From assembly GCF_015999245.1 (NCBI RefSeq), contig NZ_JAEAMR010000003.1:881719-945718 (forward strand): a stretch of DNA of 64,000 nucleotides, in the 5' to 3' direction. Shown here one piece after another: positions 43,430 to 51,636 of this stretch (position 1 is the stretch's first letter; each line of letters starts with the position of its first letter). This stretch comes from Streptomyces sp. AV19. GTDB taxonomy: Bacteria > Actinomycetota > Actinomycetes > Streptomycetales > Streptomycetaceae. The notes below the pieces were generated by a model, which worked only from the letters and a program-made list of their open reading frames with translations, made no database searches and was not told the origin of the DNA. The position numbers and the translations under genes are program-made.

Positions 43430-43445
43430 GGCAATTTTTGTTGCC
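43430..43445. promoter_or_regulatory. Dyad in the divergent hlmI/XRE region
   Basis: GGCAA-TTTTTG-TTGCC sits in the 91-bp gap between the oxidase and the XRE-cupin gene, 32 bp before the latter's ATG. A plausible self-operator of the regulator. Confidence 0.5.
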
Positions 43446-43476
43446 GTTTTAGGAACATGGGGTATGCAATGGCGGC

Positions 43477-44091
43477 ATGGAGATCTCCGACGCCATCAAC
43501 CGAGCCCTGACCGAGGTCGGCCCCCGCCTCAAGCGCCTGCGCATACAGCGCGGTGTGACGCTGGCGACACTCTCCGAGGCCACCGGCATCTCCAAGAGCA
43601 CCCTCTCCCGCCTGGAGTCCGGCCAGCGCCGCCCCAGCCTGGAGCTGCTGCTCCCGATCTCCCAGGCGCACCAGGTGCCCCTCGACGAGCTCGTCGGCGC
43701 CCCCGAGGTCGGCGACCCCCGGATCCGGCTGACCTCCAAGCACGTGGCCGGCAAGACCGTCATCCCGCTGACCCGCCAGCCCGGCCCGCTCCAGACCTTC
43801 AAAATGATCATCCCGGCGGCGCTGAACACGCCGGAGCTGTGCACCCACGAGGGCTACGAGTGGTTCTTCGTGCTCTCCGGCAAGGTCCGCCTGATCCTCG
43901 CGGACCACGACATCGTGCTGGGCCCGGGGGAGGCGGCCGAGTTCGACACCCGGCTCCCGCACTGGTTCGGCAGCACGGGAGAGGGGTCGGTCGAACTCCT
44001 CAGCCTCTTCGGCCGGCAGGGGGAGCGGATGCACGTCCGGGCGAAGCCGACGGGTTCGGTGAGGGAGGCGAGGGAACCGACGACGGCGTGA
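43477..44091 (+). CDS. XRE family regulator with C-terminal cupin
   Basis: 204 residues. The helix-turn-helix (RLKRLRIQRGVTLATLSEAT, then GISKSTLSRLESGQRRPSLE) is followed by a single cupin (LCTHEGYEWFFVLSGKVRLI and FDTRLPHWFG) that would bind a small-molecule or metal effector. Divergent from the hlmI-like gene, which it most likely controls through the dyad between them. Whether it regulates the whole cluster is unknown. Confidence 0.92.
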   Translation: MEISDAINRALTEVGPRLKRLRIQRGVTLATLSEATGISKSTLSRLESGQRRPSLELLLPISQAHQVPLDELVGAPEVGDPRIRLTSKHVAGKTVIPLTRQPGPLQTFKMIIPAALNTPELCTHEGYEWFFVLSGKVRLILADHDIVLGPGEAAEFDTRLPHWFGSTGEGSVELLSLFGRQGERMHVRAKPTGSVREAREPTTA

Positions 44092-44103
44092 CCGCCGGGG
44101 TTG

Positions 44104-44358
44104 TTGCCTCAGCCCCGCCCTTTCACTGTTTCTTCCGGGGCGGAGCTCCGGGCCTGGTACTGCGCTTCGCGCGGTGAGCGGGGGCTCCGCCCCCTGCACC
44201 CCTGCCGGGGCTCGCGGCTTCGCCGCTCGTCCTTAAGCTCCCTGAAGGGCGCTTCAGGGGCCCAGGGGGCGGAGCCCCCGGTCAACGCGGCGCAGCCGCG
44301 TTACGGGCCCCGGGGCTTGCCCCGGAAGAAACGGTGAAAGGGCGGGTCCGGGGCAAAT
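44104..44358. repeat. Nested inverted-repeat element, copy 5
   Basis: Outer modules CCCGCCCTTTCACTGTTTCT (left) and GAAACGGTGAAAGGGCGGG (right) enclose GGGGCTCCGCCCC-type hairpins and a stretch with CTGAAGGGCGCTTCAG. The CGTTTGAGGAC inner module of other copies is missing. Lies between the convergent XRE-cupin and NmrA-like genes. Confidence 0.75.
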
Positions 44359-44361
44359 CCC

Positions 44362-45135
44362 TCACCGCCCCCCACCCACCCGCTCCTCCAGGAACGCCTC
44401 CCACGTCCGCCCACCCCGATCGGCCCCGTCAAGGGCAAGATTCGCCCCGGCGCGATAGGCACGCCCGACGCGGCCGGGCAAACGCACCGGCAACGCAGGC
44501 CGCCGCCGCCCACCGCGAGCACGCACATGGTCGAGCACCAGCTCATGCAACCCATAAACCCCCGGCCCCGCCAGATCCCGCACCCGCCCCGCCGCCTCCC
44601 CCAGCGCCAGCTCCACCAGCCGCTCCGCCACATCCCGCGCGTCCACCGGCTGCCACCGCAGCCCGCCCAGTGCCGGGACGACCGGCAGCCTGCCCATCTT
44701 CTCCGCGACGGTCAGCGCAAGGTCGTGGAACTGAGCGGCGCGCAGCGTCGTCCACGGCACCCCCGACTCCGCCACCGCCCGCTCCGCGCCCGCCTTGGCC
44801 CGGAAGTAGCCCAGCGGGATCCGGTCCGCGCCGATGACCGAGATGTACACCAGGTGCTTCACCCCCGCCCCGGCCGCCGCCCGCACCAGGTTGCGGGTCG
44901 CGACGACGTCCCCCTTGGGCCCGCCCGCGAGGTGCAGGACGGTCCCGACCCCGGCCAGGGCCGCGTCGATCCCCTCGCCCTCGATCAGGTCGCAGGCGAC
45001 GTACTCGACGCCGTCCGCCGGCGCGCCCCCGCGCCGGCTGAGCACCCGCACCTCGCGGCCGGCCGCCCGCAGGAGCGGGACGACGTGCCGGCCCAGGGTG
45101 CCGGTACCGCCGGTGACCAGGATGGTTGTCGACAT
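44362..45135 (-). CDS. NAD(P)-binding NmrA/atypical SDR family protein
   Basis: 257 residues. N-terminal Rossmann motif ILVTGGTGTLGRHVVPLL with Arg in VRVLSRRGG favouring NADPH, then TVLHLAGGPKGD and YISVIGADRIPLGYFRAKAG (Tyr-x3-Lys shifted). The family includes NADPH sensors and nucleoside-diphosphate-sugar epimerase-like enzymes. Transcribed alone, convergent with the XRE-cupin gene. Confidence 0.88.
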   Translation of the reverse strand: MSTTILVTGGTGTLGRHVVPLLRAAGREVRVLSRRGGAPADGVEYVACDLIEGEGIDAALAGVGTVLHLAGGPKGDVVATRNLVRAAAGAGVKHLVYISVIGADRIPLGYFRAKAGAERAVAESGVPWTTLRAAQFHDLALTVAEKMGRLPVVPALGGLRWQPVDARDVAERLVELALGEAAGRVRDLAGPGVYGLHELVLDHVRARGGRRRPALPVRLPGRVGRAYRAGANLALDGADRGGRTWEAFLEERVGGGR

Positions 45136-45216
45136 CGCTTCTCCCAGGGTTCGTCACGGGCCGCTCTCCGGCGGCCTCTGCCAGTACGACCCGCGGCGAC
45201 GAAGGAATGTGACAAC

Positions 45217-45357
45217 GTGCGCGAAAAAGTTCTGGCCACCGAAAGGCCCGAGGAGGAGCGGCCCCGGCCGCGACCCGTCGGCTCGCCGGCCGGGCCCGCC
45301 GCCGTCGACGTCCTGGCGGACGCCGAACGGCTGCGGTCGCTGCTCCCGGCGGACTAG
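45217..45357 (+). CDS. Possible 46-residue protein, ends at a palindrome
   Basis: GTG at 45217 with AAGGA 11 nt upstream opens a frame rich in Glu, Arg and Pro that ends LADAERLRSLLPAD at a TAG. Two of the three stop bases are already part of the 110-bp palindrome that follows, so the frame may be the front part of a once longer gene whose rest was replaced. No family recognised. Confidence 0.4.
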   Translation: MREKVLATERPEEERPRPRPVGSPAGPAAVDVLADAERLRSLLPAD

Positions 45358-45465
45358 ACGCGGTCGGCGGCGATGAGGAGGTAGTGGAAGCTGCCTTCCT
45401 TGTAGGCGGTACCGCCTACAAGGAAGGCAGCTTCCACTACCTCCTCATCGCCGCCGACCGCGTCT
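45356..45465. repeat. Perfect 110-bp palindrome
   Basis: Arms of 55 bp meet at the centre GGTACC (45408-45413) with no spacer and no mismatch. Read outward from the centre, both strands encode the same tail, GTAYKEGSFHYLLIAADRV followed by stop (TGA on the right, TAG on the left). It therefore looks like two head-to-head copies of a gene's 3' end. The tail resembles the last strand of small methyltransferases, but that is weak. Confidence 0.92.
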
Positions 45466-45479
45466 GACGGGACCCGGGC

Positions 45480-45509
45480 CACGGGCCCCGCCGCCCGGCG
45501 GGGCCCGTG
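45480..45509. terminator. Hairpin after the palindrome
   Basis: A 13-bp stem (CACGGGCCCCGCC and its reverse complement) with loop GCCC follows the right arm's stop codon by 12 bp, as a native terminator of the truncated plus-strand gene would. Confidence 0.8.
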
Positions 45510-45550
45510 AAGGCGGTAACTCCCTTTGTCCGTCGGTCGTTTGAAGCTGT

Positions 45551-47830
45551 ATGCACTGGCGATGGACAGTGACCTGGGCGCTGTGCGCGGTGGTCACGTG
45601 CGGGCTGTTGTCGATATGGGTGCGGTGGAATCCCGACCGGTTCTCCGCCGCCGCGGCGTTGCTGGGGACGGTCATCGCCCTGTTCGGCACGCTCTCCCTA
45701 TGGGCCTGGCGGGCCGGCGCCCGCCGTAAGCACTCCAGCGGCGGCCAGGTCGCGGACGCCGCCGAGGTGCTCGCCCGCACCGTCCGGCGGCAGTGGGAGG
45801 AGGAGGCGGTCCTCCGGCAGCTGTACGACCCGGCGCCGCTGCCCGTCGTCTGGTCGGACTGCACCCGCCCCGGGATCTGCGACCACCGTCCGCTGGTGGG
45901 CACCTCGGTGGTCTGCCGGGCCGACGACCCGCGCGAACTGGCCGCCGCCTTCGGGGGACTCGCCCGCCGCCGCCTCGCCCTGCTGGGGCCCGCGGGATCG
46001 GGGAAGACGACCTTCGCCGTCCTGCTGATGCTCGCCCTGCTGCGCACCCGCGCCACCGGCGACCCGGTGCCGGTGCTCTGCTCCCTCTCCTCCTTCGACC
46101 CCGCCCGCGAGAGCGCCGCCGGCTGGCTGCGCCGCCGCATCGCCGCCGACTACCCGGCGCTGGCCGACACCGAGCACTACGGAGTCGGCGTCGTCGAGGA
46201 CCTGCTCACCGAGCACCGGCTGATCCCCGTGCTCGACGGCCTCGACGAACTCCCCGAACGCAGCCGGGCGGCGGCACTCGCCTCCCTCAACGACACCCTC
46301 CCCTCCGACACCCCCCTCGTCCTGACCTGCCGCACCGACGCCTACGTCCGGGCCGTCGCGGCGAGCGGCGTCCTGACCGGAGCGGCCGTCCTGGAGCCCG
46401 CGCCCGTACGCACCGGCGACGCCCTCGTCCTCCTGCGGCTGGCCACCCCGCCGGGTCCCCGTCAGCGCGGCTGGGACGTCCTGGCCGAGCACCTCGACCG
46501 CCGCCCCGGCGCCCCCGCCGCCCGGGCCCTGACCAGCCCGCTGATGGTGGCCCTGGCCCGGTCCGTCTACGCCGACCACGACAACGACCCCGCCGAACTC
46601 GCCGACGAGCGGCGCTTCCTCGCCCCCGCCGACATCGAGCACCACCTCCTCGACGCGCTCGTCCCGACCCTCTACGGCCGTGCCCGGCGACAGTCCCCCG
46701 CGCGGAGCTGGGAACCCCGGCGGGCCCTGGCACACCTCGCCCACCTCGCGGCGGGGATGCACACCCAAGGCACCCACGACCTGGCCTGGTGGCAGCTGTA
46801 CCGGTGGACCCCGGCCCTCGCCGGACCGTGGCGGCGCGCCCTGACCTGGGCCTCGGTGCTGTGCGCCGGCCTCGTACTGGCCGCGTCGCTCTGCGGGTTC
46901 GTCGGAAACGCTCCTCTGCCCGACGTCCTGCGGTGGTACCCCCAGTCAGTGCTCGAGGCCCTCGCCTTCCTCCCCGTACCGGCCATCGGCAGCCTGATCG
47001 TCCTGAGCGGACGCGGCCTGCCCCGCAAGTCCGTCGTGGCCGCCGCCGTCGCCCTGTCCGGCGGCCTCACCATCGTGCCGTCCGCCTGGTTCTACTACCC
47101 GGACGCGTCCCTGCCCCTGCTCGTGGGCGCGATCGGCTTCTACGTCTTCAGCCTGTGGCTCGTCCTGCTGGGCGCGGGCCTGCCGTCCCCTCCCCGGATG
47201 CCGAGCCGGAGCCGCCCCGCCCGGGAACGCCGGCGCAGGCAGCTGATGCGCGCGCTCGCGCTCGTCGCCGGCGTCGCGGCCATCAGCGAGGCGGTGTTCG
47301 CCGGCTACGCGATCGCCGGGTACGGGGCCGTCCTTCCGTCCGGAACCGTGCCGTGGGGCCTGGCGATCGGCGTGACGGCGGGCATCGGCCTGGCCGCCCT
47401 GGACTGGGTCCGGGACCCGTCCACCGCCGACGACGTGGCGACCGCCGCGTCCTCCGTCCGGACGGACCGCCTGATCTCGCTGATCGGCGCGGCGGCCTGC
47501 GCGGTCGTCTTCAACCTCCCCGACGGCGTGATGCGGGCCGTGCTGGCCTCCTCGGACCCGCTGCACACCACCACGTACGCGGCCGTCGTCGGCCTGTTCC
47601 ACGGCGGCCTCATCGCCGCCGTGCTCGCCCTGGCCGCCCACTCCTGGCCGCACTACACGATCGCCCGCCTGCTCCTCGCCGCCCGCGGCCAACTCCCGTG
47701 GCGGCTCCAGCCGTTCCTCGCCGAGGCGCACCGCCTGGGCATCCTCCGCCGCGTCGGCCCCGTCTACCAGTTCCGTCACGCCCGTCTCCAGCACCACCTG
47801 GCGACCCACGCGCACGGCCTGAGATCCTGA
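45551..47830 (+). CDS. Membrane-anchored NACHT-type NTPase
   Basis: 759 residues. Two N-terminal membrane helices (VTWALCAVVTCGLLSIWV; ALLGTVIALFGTLSLWAW) precede a NACHT ATPase: Walker A GPAGSGKTTFA at about 147, Walker B LIPVLDGLDELPE at about 226, sensor LVLTCRTDAY at about 257. The C-terminal half has several more helices and ends in VYQFRHARLQHHLA, common in actinobacterial NACHT proteins. STAND NTPases switch on nucleotide exchange, and some bacterial NACHT proteins sense phage; no effector domain is visible here. Followed 4 bp later by a hydrolase gene. Confidence 0.87.
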   Translation: MHWRWTVTWALCAVVTCGLLSIWVRWNPDRFSAAAALLGTVIALFGTLSLWAWRAGARRKHSSGGQVADAAEVLARTVRRQWEEEAVLRQLYDPAPLPVVWSDCTRPGICDHRPLVGTSVVCRADDPRELAAAFGGLARRRLALLGPAGSGKTTFAVLLMLALLRTRATGDPVPVLCSLSSFDPARESAAGWLRRRIAADYPALADTEHYGVGVVEDLLTEHRLIPVLDGLDELPERSRAAALASLNDTLPSDTPLVLTCRTDAYVRAVAASGVLTGAAVLEPAPVRTGDALVLLRLATPPGPRQRGWDVLAEHLDRRPGAPAARALTSPLMVALARSVYADHDNDPAELADERRFLAPADIEHHLLDALVPTLYGRARRQSPARSWEPRRALAHLAHLAAGMHTQGTHDLAWWQLYRWTPALAGPWRRALTWASVLCAGLVLAASLCGFVGNAPLPDVLRWYPQSVLEALAFLPVPAIGSLIVLSGRGLPRKSVVAAAVALSGGLTIVPSAWFYYPDASLPLLVGAIGFYVFSLWLVLLGAGLPSPPRMPSRSRPARERRRRQLMRALALVAGVAAISEAVFAGYAIAGYGAVLPSGTVPWGLAIGVTAGIGLAALDWVRDPSTADDVATAASSVRTDRLISLIGAAACAVVFNLPDGVMRAVLASSDPLHTTTYAAVVGLFHGGLIAAVLALAAHSWPHYTIARLLLAARGQLPWRLQPFLAEAHRLGILRRVGPVYQFRHARLQHHLATHAHGLRS

Positions 47831-47834
47831 GTCC

Positions 47835-48602
47835 ATGCCGTACGCCACGACTCCGGACGGAGCCCGCATCGCCCACCAACTCCACCCCGGCGACGGCCCA
47901 CCGCTCGTCCTCCTCGCCGGCCAGGCCAACAACCACCACTGGTGGGACGGCATCCGCGACGACTTCCACACGTCCCGCAGCACCCTCACCCTCGACTACC
48001 GGGGCACGGGTGCCAGCGACGCCCCCGAAGCCCCTTACTCCACCCGCGAGTTGGCCCGCGACGTGATCGCCGTCCTCGACACCCTCGGCATCGACCGCGC
48101 GGACGTCTACGGCACGTCCATGGGCGGCCGGGTGGCCCAGTGGGTCGCGGCCGACCACCCGGACCGCGTCCGCCGCCTGGTCCTGGGCTGCACCACCCCC
48201 GGCGGCCGCCACGCCGTAGCCCCCGACCCCGCCGTCCACCGCTCCCTGGCGACCCGCGACTCCCGCCGCGCCCTGCTCGACCTGATGTACACCCCGAAAT
48301 GGCGCGCGACCCACCCCGGCCCGTACCGCACCCTGGGCGACCCGCACATGTCCCCCCGCTCCCGCACCCACCACCGGACCGCGAGCCGCGGGCACGACGC
48401 GTGGGACGCGCTCCCCTCCATCACCGCCCCGACCCTGGTCCTGCACGGCACGGACGACGTCTTCAACCCGGCAGCGAACGCACCGCTGCTCGCGGACCGC
48501 ATCCCGGGCGCGCGGCTGGAGACGATCCCGGGCGCGAGGCACGCGTACTTCGAGGAGTTCCGGGAGGTGGCGGGGGCGCTGGTGCTGGATTTCCTGGGGT
48601 GA
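47835..48602 (+). CDS. Alpha/beta hydrolase
   Basis: 255 residues. The nucleophile elbow is VYGTSMGGRVAQ (Ser), the acid lies in LHGTDDVFNP and the His in IPGARHAYFEE. The oxyanion region LVLLAGQANNHHWW has an unusual run before the first loop. Possible esterase, lactonase or haloperoxidase-like enzyme; substrate unknown. Starts 4 bp after the NACHT stop, so the two are probably co-transcribed. Confidence 0.92.
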   Translation: MPYATTPDGARIAHQLHPGDGPPLVLLAGQANNHHWWDGIRDDFHTSRSTLTLDYRGTGASDAPEAPYSTRELARDVIAVLDTLGIDRADVYGTSMGGRVAQWVAADHPDRVRRLVLGCTTPGGRHAVAPDPAVHRSLATRDSRRALLDLMYTPKWRATHPGPYRTLGDPHMSPRSRTHHRTASRGHDAWDALPSITAPTLVLHGTDDVFNPAANAPLLADRIPGARLETIPGARHAYFEEFREVAGALVLDFLG

Positions 48603-48629
48603 ATCAGCATTTCCTGGGGTGAGTCAGCG
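48590..48629. repeat. 20-bp tandem duplication at a gene end
   Basis: TTTCCTGGGGTGAATCAGCA is followed directly by a copy differing at two positions. The first copy contains the hydrolase stop and the second contains the stop of the convergent small gene, so a recent duplication may have separated two formerly overlapping stops. Confidence 0.8.
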
Positions 48630-48854
48630 TTGTACGACCTGGTGGGCGGCTTTCCAGTGGGCGGTGAGGGCGGTGGCGTGGTGGCTCTCGGCCCGGAAGT
48701 CACCGCGCCGGCGGGCATCCCGGATGGCCGCGTACTCGGCCTGACAACGCGGACAGCGCCGCGAGGAGTTGGTGGCGGGCCCAGAGGCGTGCGGGGTGGT
48801 GACGACGTACCGCCAGGCATGGGCGAGGTCGGGCCGAGGGGTGGAGGCGATCAT
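48624..48854 (-). CDS. Small conserved protein with a CxxC pair
   Basis: 76 residues. Contains CPRCQAEYAAIRDARRRGDF followed by HHATALTAHWKAAH, giving possible zinc ligands (two Cys, several His). Similar short proteins are found next to XRE-type regulators in Streptomyces. The ATG at 48854 lacks a clear ribosome site. Convergent with the hydrolase gene. Confidence 0.6.
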   Translation of the reverse strand: MIASTPRPDLAHAWRYVVTTPHASGPATNSSRRCPRCQAEYAAIRDARRRGDFRAESHHATALTAHWKAAHQVVQR

Positions 48855-48895
48855 GGTTGAGTGATCTTTCGTTAGTTGGTGATGGGGTACTGAGT

Positions 48896-49099
48896 TCACG
48901 GGCGGTCTCCGTACGGGTCCAGCCCGAGGGCCGCCCGGTCCTCCGGAGCCGAGAGGAGCAAGTGGTCCTTGGGGCACGACCACGGCGGCAGGGACGTGCC
49001 GGGACAGGTCATGAGCACGGACCTGCCCTGGTCGAGCTGGACCACGCCGACGCGGCCCGTACGCACGTCCTTGACCAGGCGTCCGGGGAGGATGTTCAC
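48896..49099 (-). CDS. Small conserved protein of the XRE neighbourhood
   Basis: 67 residues. Reads NILPGRLVKDVRTGRVGVVQ and ends with a SCPKDHLLLSAPEDRAALG stretch; predicted to be a small beta-barrel. GTG at 49099 follows AGAGGTGAG. Divergent from an XRE regulator across about 150 bp and upstream of the CxxC gene on the same strand, making a likely two-gene unit. Function unknown. Confidence 0.65.
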   Translation of the reverse strand: MNILPGRLVKDVRTGRVGVVQLDQGRSVLMTCPGTSLPPWSCPKDHLLLSAPEDRAALGLDPYGDRP

Positions 49100-49250
49100 C
49101 GCTCACCTCTGTGGTTGACCGAGATCGGAACCACCGCATCAGGTGGCTGCTCCACAAAACCCCTCACCCGCGTACGGAGCCAGGGCAGAATTGACGCGCT
49201 TGTGCGGCATCCATGCGGCAATGCCGGGCGAGACCAGGGGAGATGACGTC

Positions 49251-50405
49251 ATGGCGCCGAAGCGGCACCGGTTCGTCCAGCAGCGCGAATCCAGGGGCTT
49301 CACCCAGGAGACCCTGGCGGAAGCCATGGGCGTGGACCGCTCCACCGTCGTGCGATGGGAAGGCGGTCGGGGTACGCCCCAACCCTGGATGCGTCCTCGT
49401 CTCGCCCGGGCTTTGGGTATCACGACCGACGAGCTACGGGATCTGCTGACTGTCTCTCCTCCGCGCGACGAGCGTCAGGACTATGCCCTTCAGCATCCGG
49501 AGCGGGCCGACCTCGGGACCTGCGCGCTGCTCCGTACGGAGTTCCAGGAGCTGGGCGACCGCTACGACCGGGAGCCGTCCGCCGGTCTCCTGGTCGATGC
49601 CGGACGGCAGCTCAGTCACGTCACCCTCCTGGCGAACGAGGCCCGCCGGGGCCGGGTCCAACGCGAGCTGCGGACCCTGCACTCCGACATCGCCGCGTTG
49701 ATGGGCCAGTTGGTCTGGGACGCCTCGCAACGGCGCGACCATGAAACGGCGAAGTCCTTCTACACCGAGAGCCTCGGCATCGCCCGGTACCTGCACGACC
49801 GCACTCTCGAAGGCCACGCCCTCCTGCGTACCGGATACGTCGCCCTGTACGGCGCCCGTGATCCACGGGCCGGGCTCGCTCTCTTCCTCCAGGCAGCGAT
49901 GACGGCCAAGGGGACCAGCCCCGCCCTCGCCGGGCTCGCCCTGCTCCACGCGGGAGAAGCCCACGCCAGGCTCGGAGAGGCCGACGCCTGTGAGCGCGCA
50001 CTCGCGAAGGCGGGTGTTCATTTGGCGAAGGCCGAGGCCACCGACGCGGCCGCGGAACTGGTTTCACCCGCCCAGCCCGGCCGCCTCGCCGGAGCCTGCT
50101 ATCTCTACCTGGGCCGGTACGCGCGCGCCGAGCAGGTTCTCACCGTCACGGCCGCCCAACTGTCGGAGCGGAGGAAGTCCCGCGCGATCGTGCTGGGGAA
50201 CCTGACCCTCGCCCTCATCCGCCGGATGGAAGTCGATGCCGCGGTGGACGCCCTCCACAAGGCCGTTGATGACCTTGAGCTGACACGTGGTGGTGGGGGC
50301 CTGAACATCGTCTTCGCCGCCGCCCGTGAACTCAGGCCCTGGCGACGGCAAGCGCGCGTTCAGGATGTCCATGACCGGATGCTGGCCCTCATGGCAGCGA
50401 CCTAG
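49251..50405 (+). CDS. XRE family regulator with TPR-like C-terminus
   Basis: 384 residues. The helix-turn-helix reads RFVQQRESRGFTQETLAEAM and GVDRSTVVRWEGGRGTPQ. The remaining 300 residues form repeating helix pairs (AKSFYTESLGIARYLHDRTL; LGRYARAEQVLTVTAAQLS) like TPR arrays that sense peptides or partner proteins. Start at 49251 with GGGGAG upstream. The next gene, a 5-formyl-THF cyclo-ligase-like protein, follows 18 bp later; this pairing is common in Streptomyces. Confidence 0.88.
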   Translation: MAPKRHRFVQQRESRGFTQETLAEAMGVDRSTVVRWEGGRGTPQPWMRPRLARALGITTDELRDLLTVSPPRDERQDYALQHPERADLGTCALLRTEFQELGDRYDREPSAGLLVDAGRQLSHVTLLANEARRGRVQRELRTLHSDIAALMGQLVWDASQRRDHETAKSFYTESLGIARYLHDRTLEGHALLRTGYVALYGARDPRAGLALFLQAAMTAKGTSPALAGLALLHAGEAHARLGEADACERALAKAGVHLAKAEATDAAAELVSPAQPGRLAGACYLYLGRYARAEQVLTVTAAQLSERRKSRAIVLGNLTLALIRRMEVDAAVDALHKAVDDLELTRGGGGLNIVFAAARELRPWRRQARVQDVHDRMLALMAAT

Positions 50406-50423
50406 CGACAGGAGGGCCGTGGG

Positions 50424-51152
50424 ATGCCCACCACACATGACGAGGCCAAGAGGCAGGTGAGAACGAGAGTCTGGGATGCTCTCGATGCCGCCTCGGCGAC
50501 GTACAACGACACGGCCCATGGTCGTATCCCTCACTTCAGAGGAGCCGACCGGGCAGCGGCGCGGCTGGCCGATCTGCCCGCCTGGCAGGCAGCCACCACG
50601 ATCAAGTCCGTACCCGACAAAGCCCAACTCCCCGTCCGGGCGCGCGCCCTGGCAGACGGCAAAACGGTTTACATGGCCGTCCCCAGGCTTGCCACACCCC
50701 GCCCCTTCTACCTCCTGGACCCCGCAGCTCTCGCCGTCCCACCGCTCGAGGCGGCCACCAGCCGGGTAGCGGCAACCGTCGCCCCCACCGTGGACGTCGA
50801 CGGCCTGCGCTCCATCCAGCTCGTGGTGCTGGGCAGCGTCGCGGTCGACAGGGGCGGGACCCGAATAGGCAAGGGCGCCGGCTACTCGGACCTGGAATTC
50901 GCCCTCCTGACCGAAGCCGGCCTGATCACCCCTGAGACCCTCGTCGTCACCACCGTCCATCCCCTCCAAGTGATCGACGAACCCATCCCCGCCACTGAAC
51001 ACGACGTGGGCGTCGACCTGATCGTCACCCCTGATGCGGTCATCACCTGCCCCACCCCGCACCGCCCGGCGGGCATCCTCTGGGAGCACCTCGATGTGCG
51101 GAAGATCGCTGAGATCCCGGCACTGGAGCGCAGATACACCGAGCGGAGGTGA
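50424..51152 (+). CDS. 5-formyltetrahydrofolate cyclo-ligase family protein
   Basis: 242 residues. The family's phosphate/ATP-binding pattern GTRIGKGAGYSDLEFALL is intact, with TVHPLQVIDEPIPATEHDVG near the end. The true enzyme converts 5-formyl-THF to 5,10-methenyl-THF using ATP; many XRE-linked homologs in actinomycetes are divergent, and their substrate is not established. Preceded by AGGAGG and linked to the XRE gene. Confidence 0.87.
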   Translation: MPTTHDEAKRQVRTRVWDALDAASATYNDTAHGRIPHFRGADRAAARLADLPAWQAATTIKSVPDKAQLPVRARALADGKTVYMAVPRLATPRPFYLLDPAALAVPPLEAATSRVAATVAPTVDVDGLRSIQLVVLGSVAVDRGGTRIGKGAGYSDLEFALLTEAGLITPETLVVTTVHPLQVIDEPIPATEHDVGVDLIVTPDAVITCPTPHRPAGILWEHLDVRKIAEIPALERRYTERR

Positions 51153-51230
51153 GGGCGTCGTGCGGGGTGCGACACCGCATGTCTACCGTGGGGGGTTCCG
51201 GTTCCTCGCTCCACCAGGAGGGACAAGAGC

Positions 51231-51564
51231 GTGCAGTTCCTGCTCGTCGCCCACGACACCACCGGCGAGCACCGCACGAGCGCCGCATGGCCGCCCGCGA
51301 GCGGCACCCCGCCCAGGTCCGTCCTTGATCGCCGACGGGCACGCCCTGTTCGGCACGGCGATCCTCGACGATGAGGGACGGATGGTTGGCTCGATGCTGG
51401 TGATGGACTTCCCCTCGCGTGCGGAATTCGATGCCTGGTTGGAGACCGAGCCGTACGTGACCGACGGCGTCCGGGCCGCCATCGAGGTTCGCCCCTGCCA
51501 GGCGGGCCCGCTATTCATGGAGGCGTCGGGACGGCCCGCAGGTGGCCTTCCTATCGTCGGCTGA
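51231..51564 (+). pseudogene. YciI-like gene with two frameshifts
   Basis: GTG at 51231, with AGGAGG 9 nt upstream, begins QFLLVAHDTTGEHRT; the family sequence then continues in a second frame as ERRMAARERHPAQVR (about 51271-51320, then stop) and in a third as LIADGHALFGTAILDDEGRM through to 51564. Each step is a net one-base shift, so two indels are needed to restore about 110 residues of a YCII-related protein. Either decayed or two sequencing errors. Confidence 0.7.
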
Positions 51565-51636
51565 TCCGTTTCCTCGGCACCGGCGCTTCGTTGGACCGGA
51601 CGGGTGCGGCCCGGGTGACTCCCTGCCCCTCCGCCC

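Noticed and set aside
45356..45465. Telomere-type or origin palindrome
   Set aside because: Streptomyces telomeres have several spaced palindromes and lie at chromosome ends; this is a single spacer-free palindrome coding for a protein tail.
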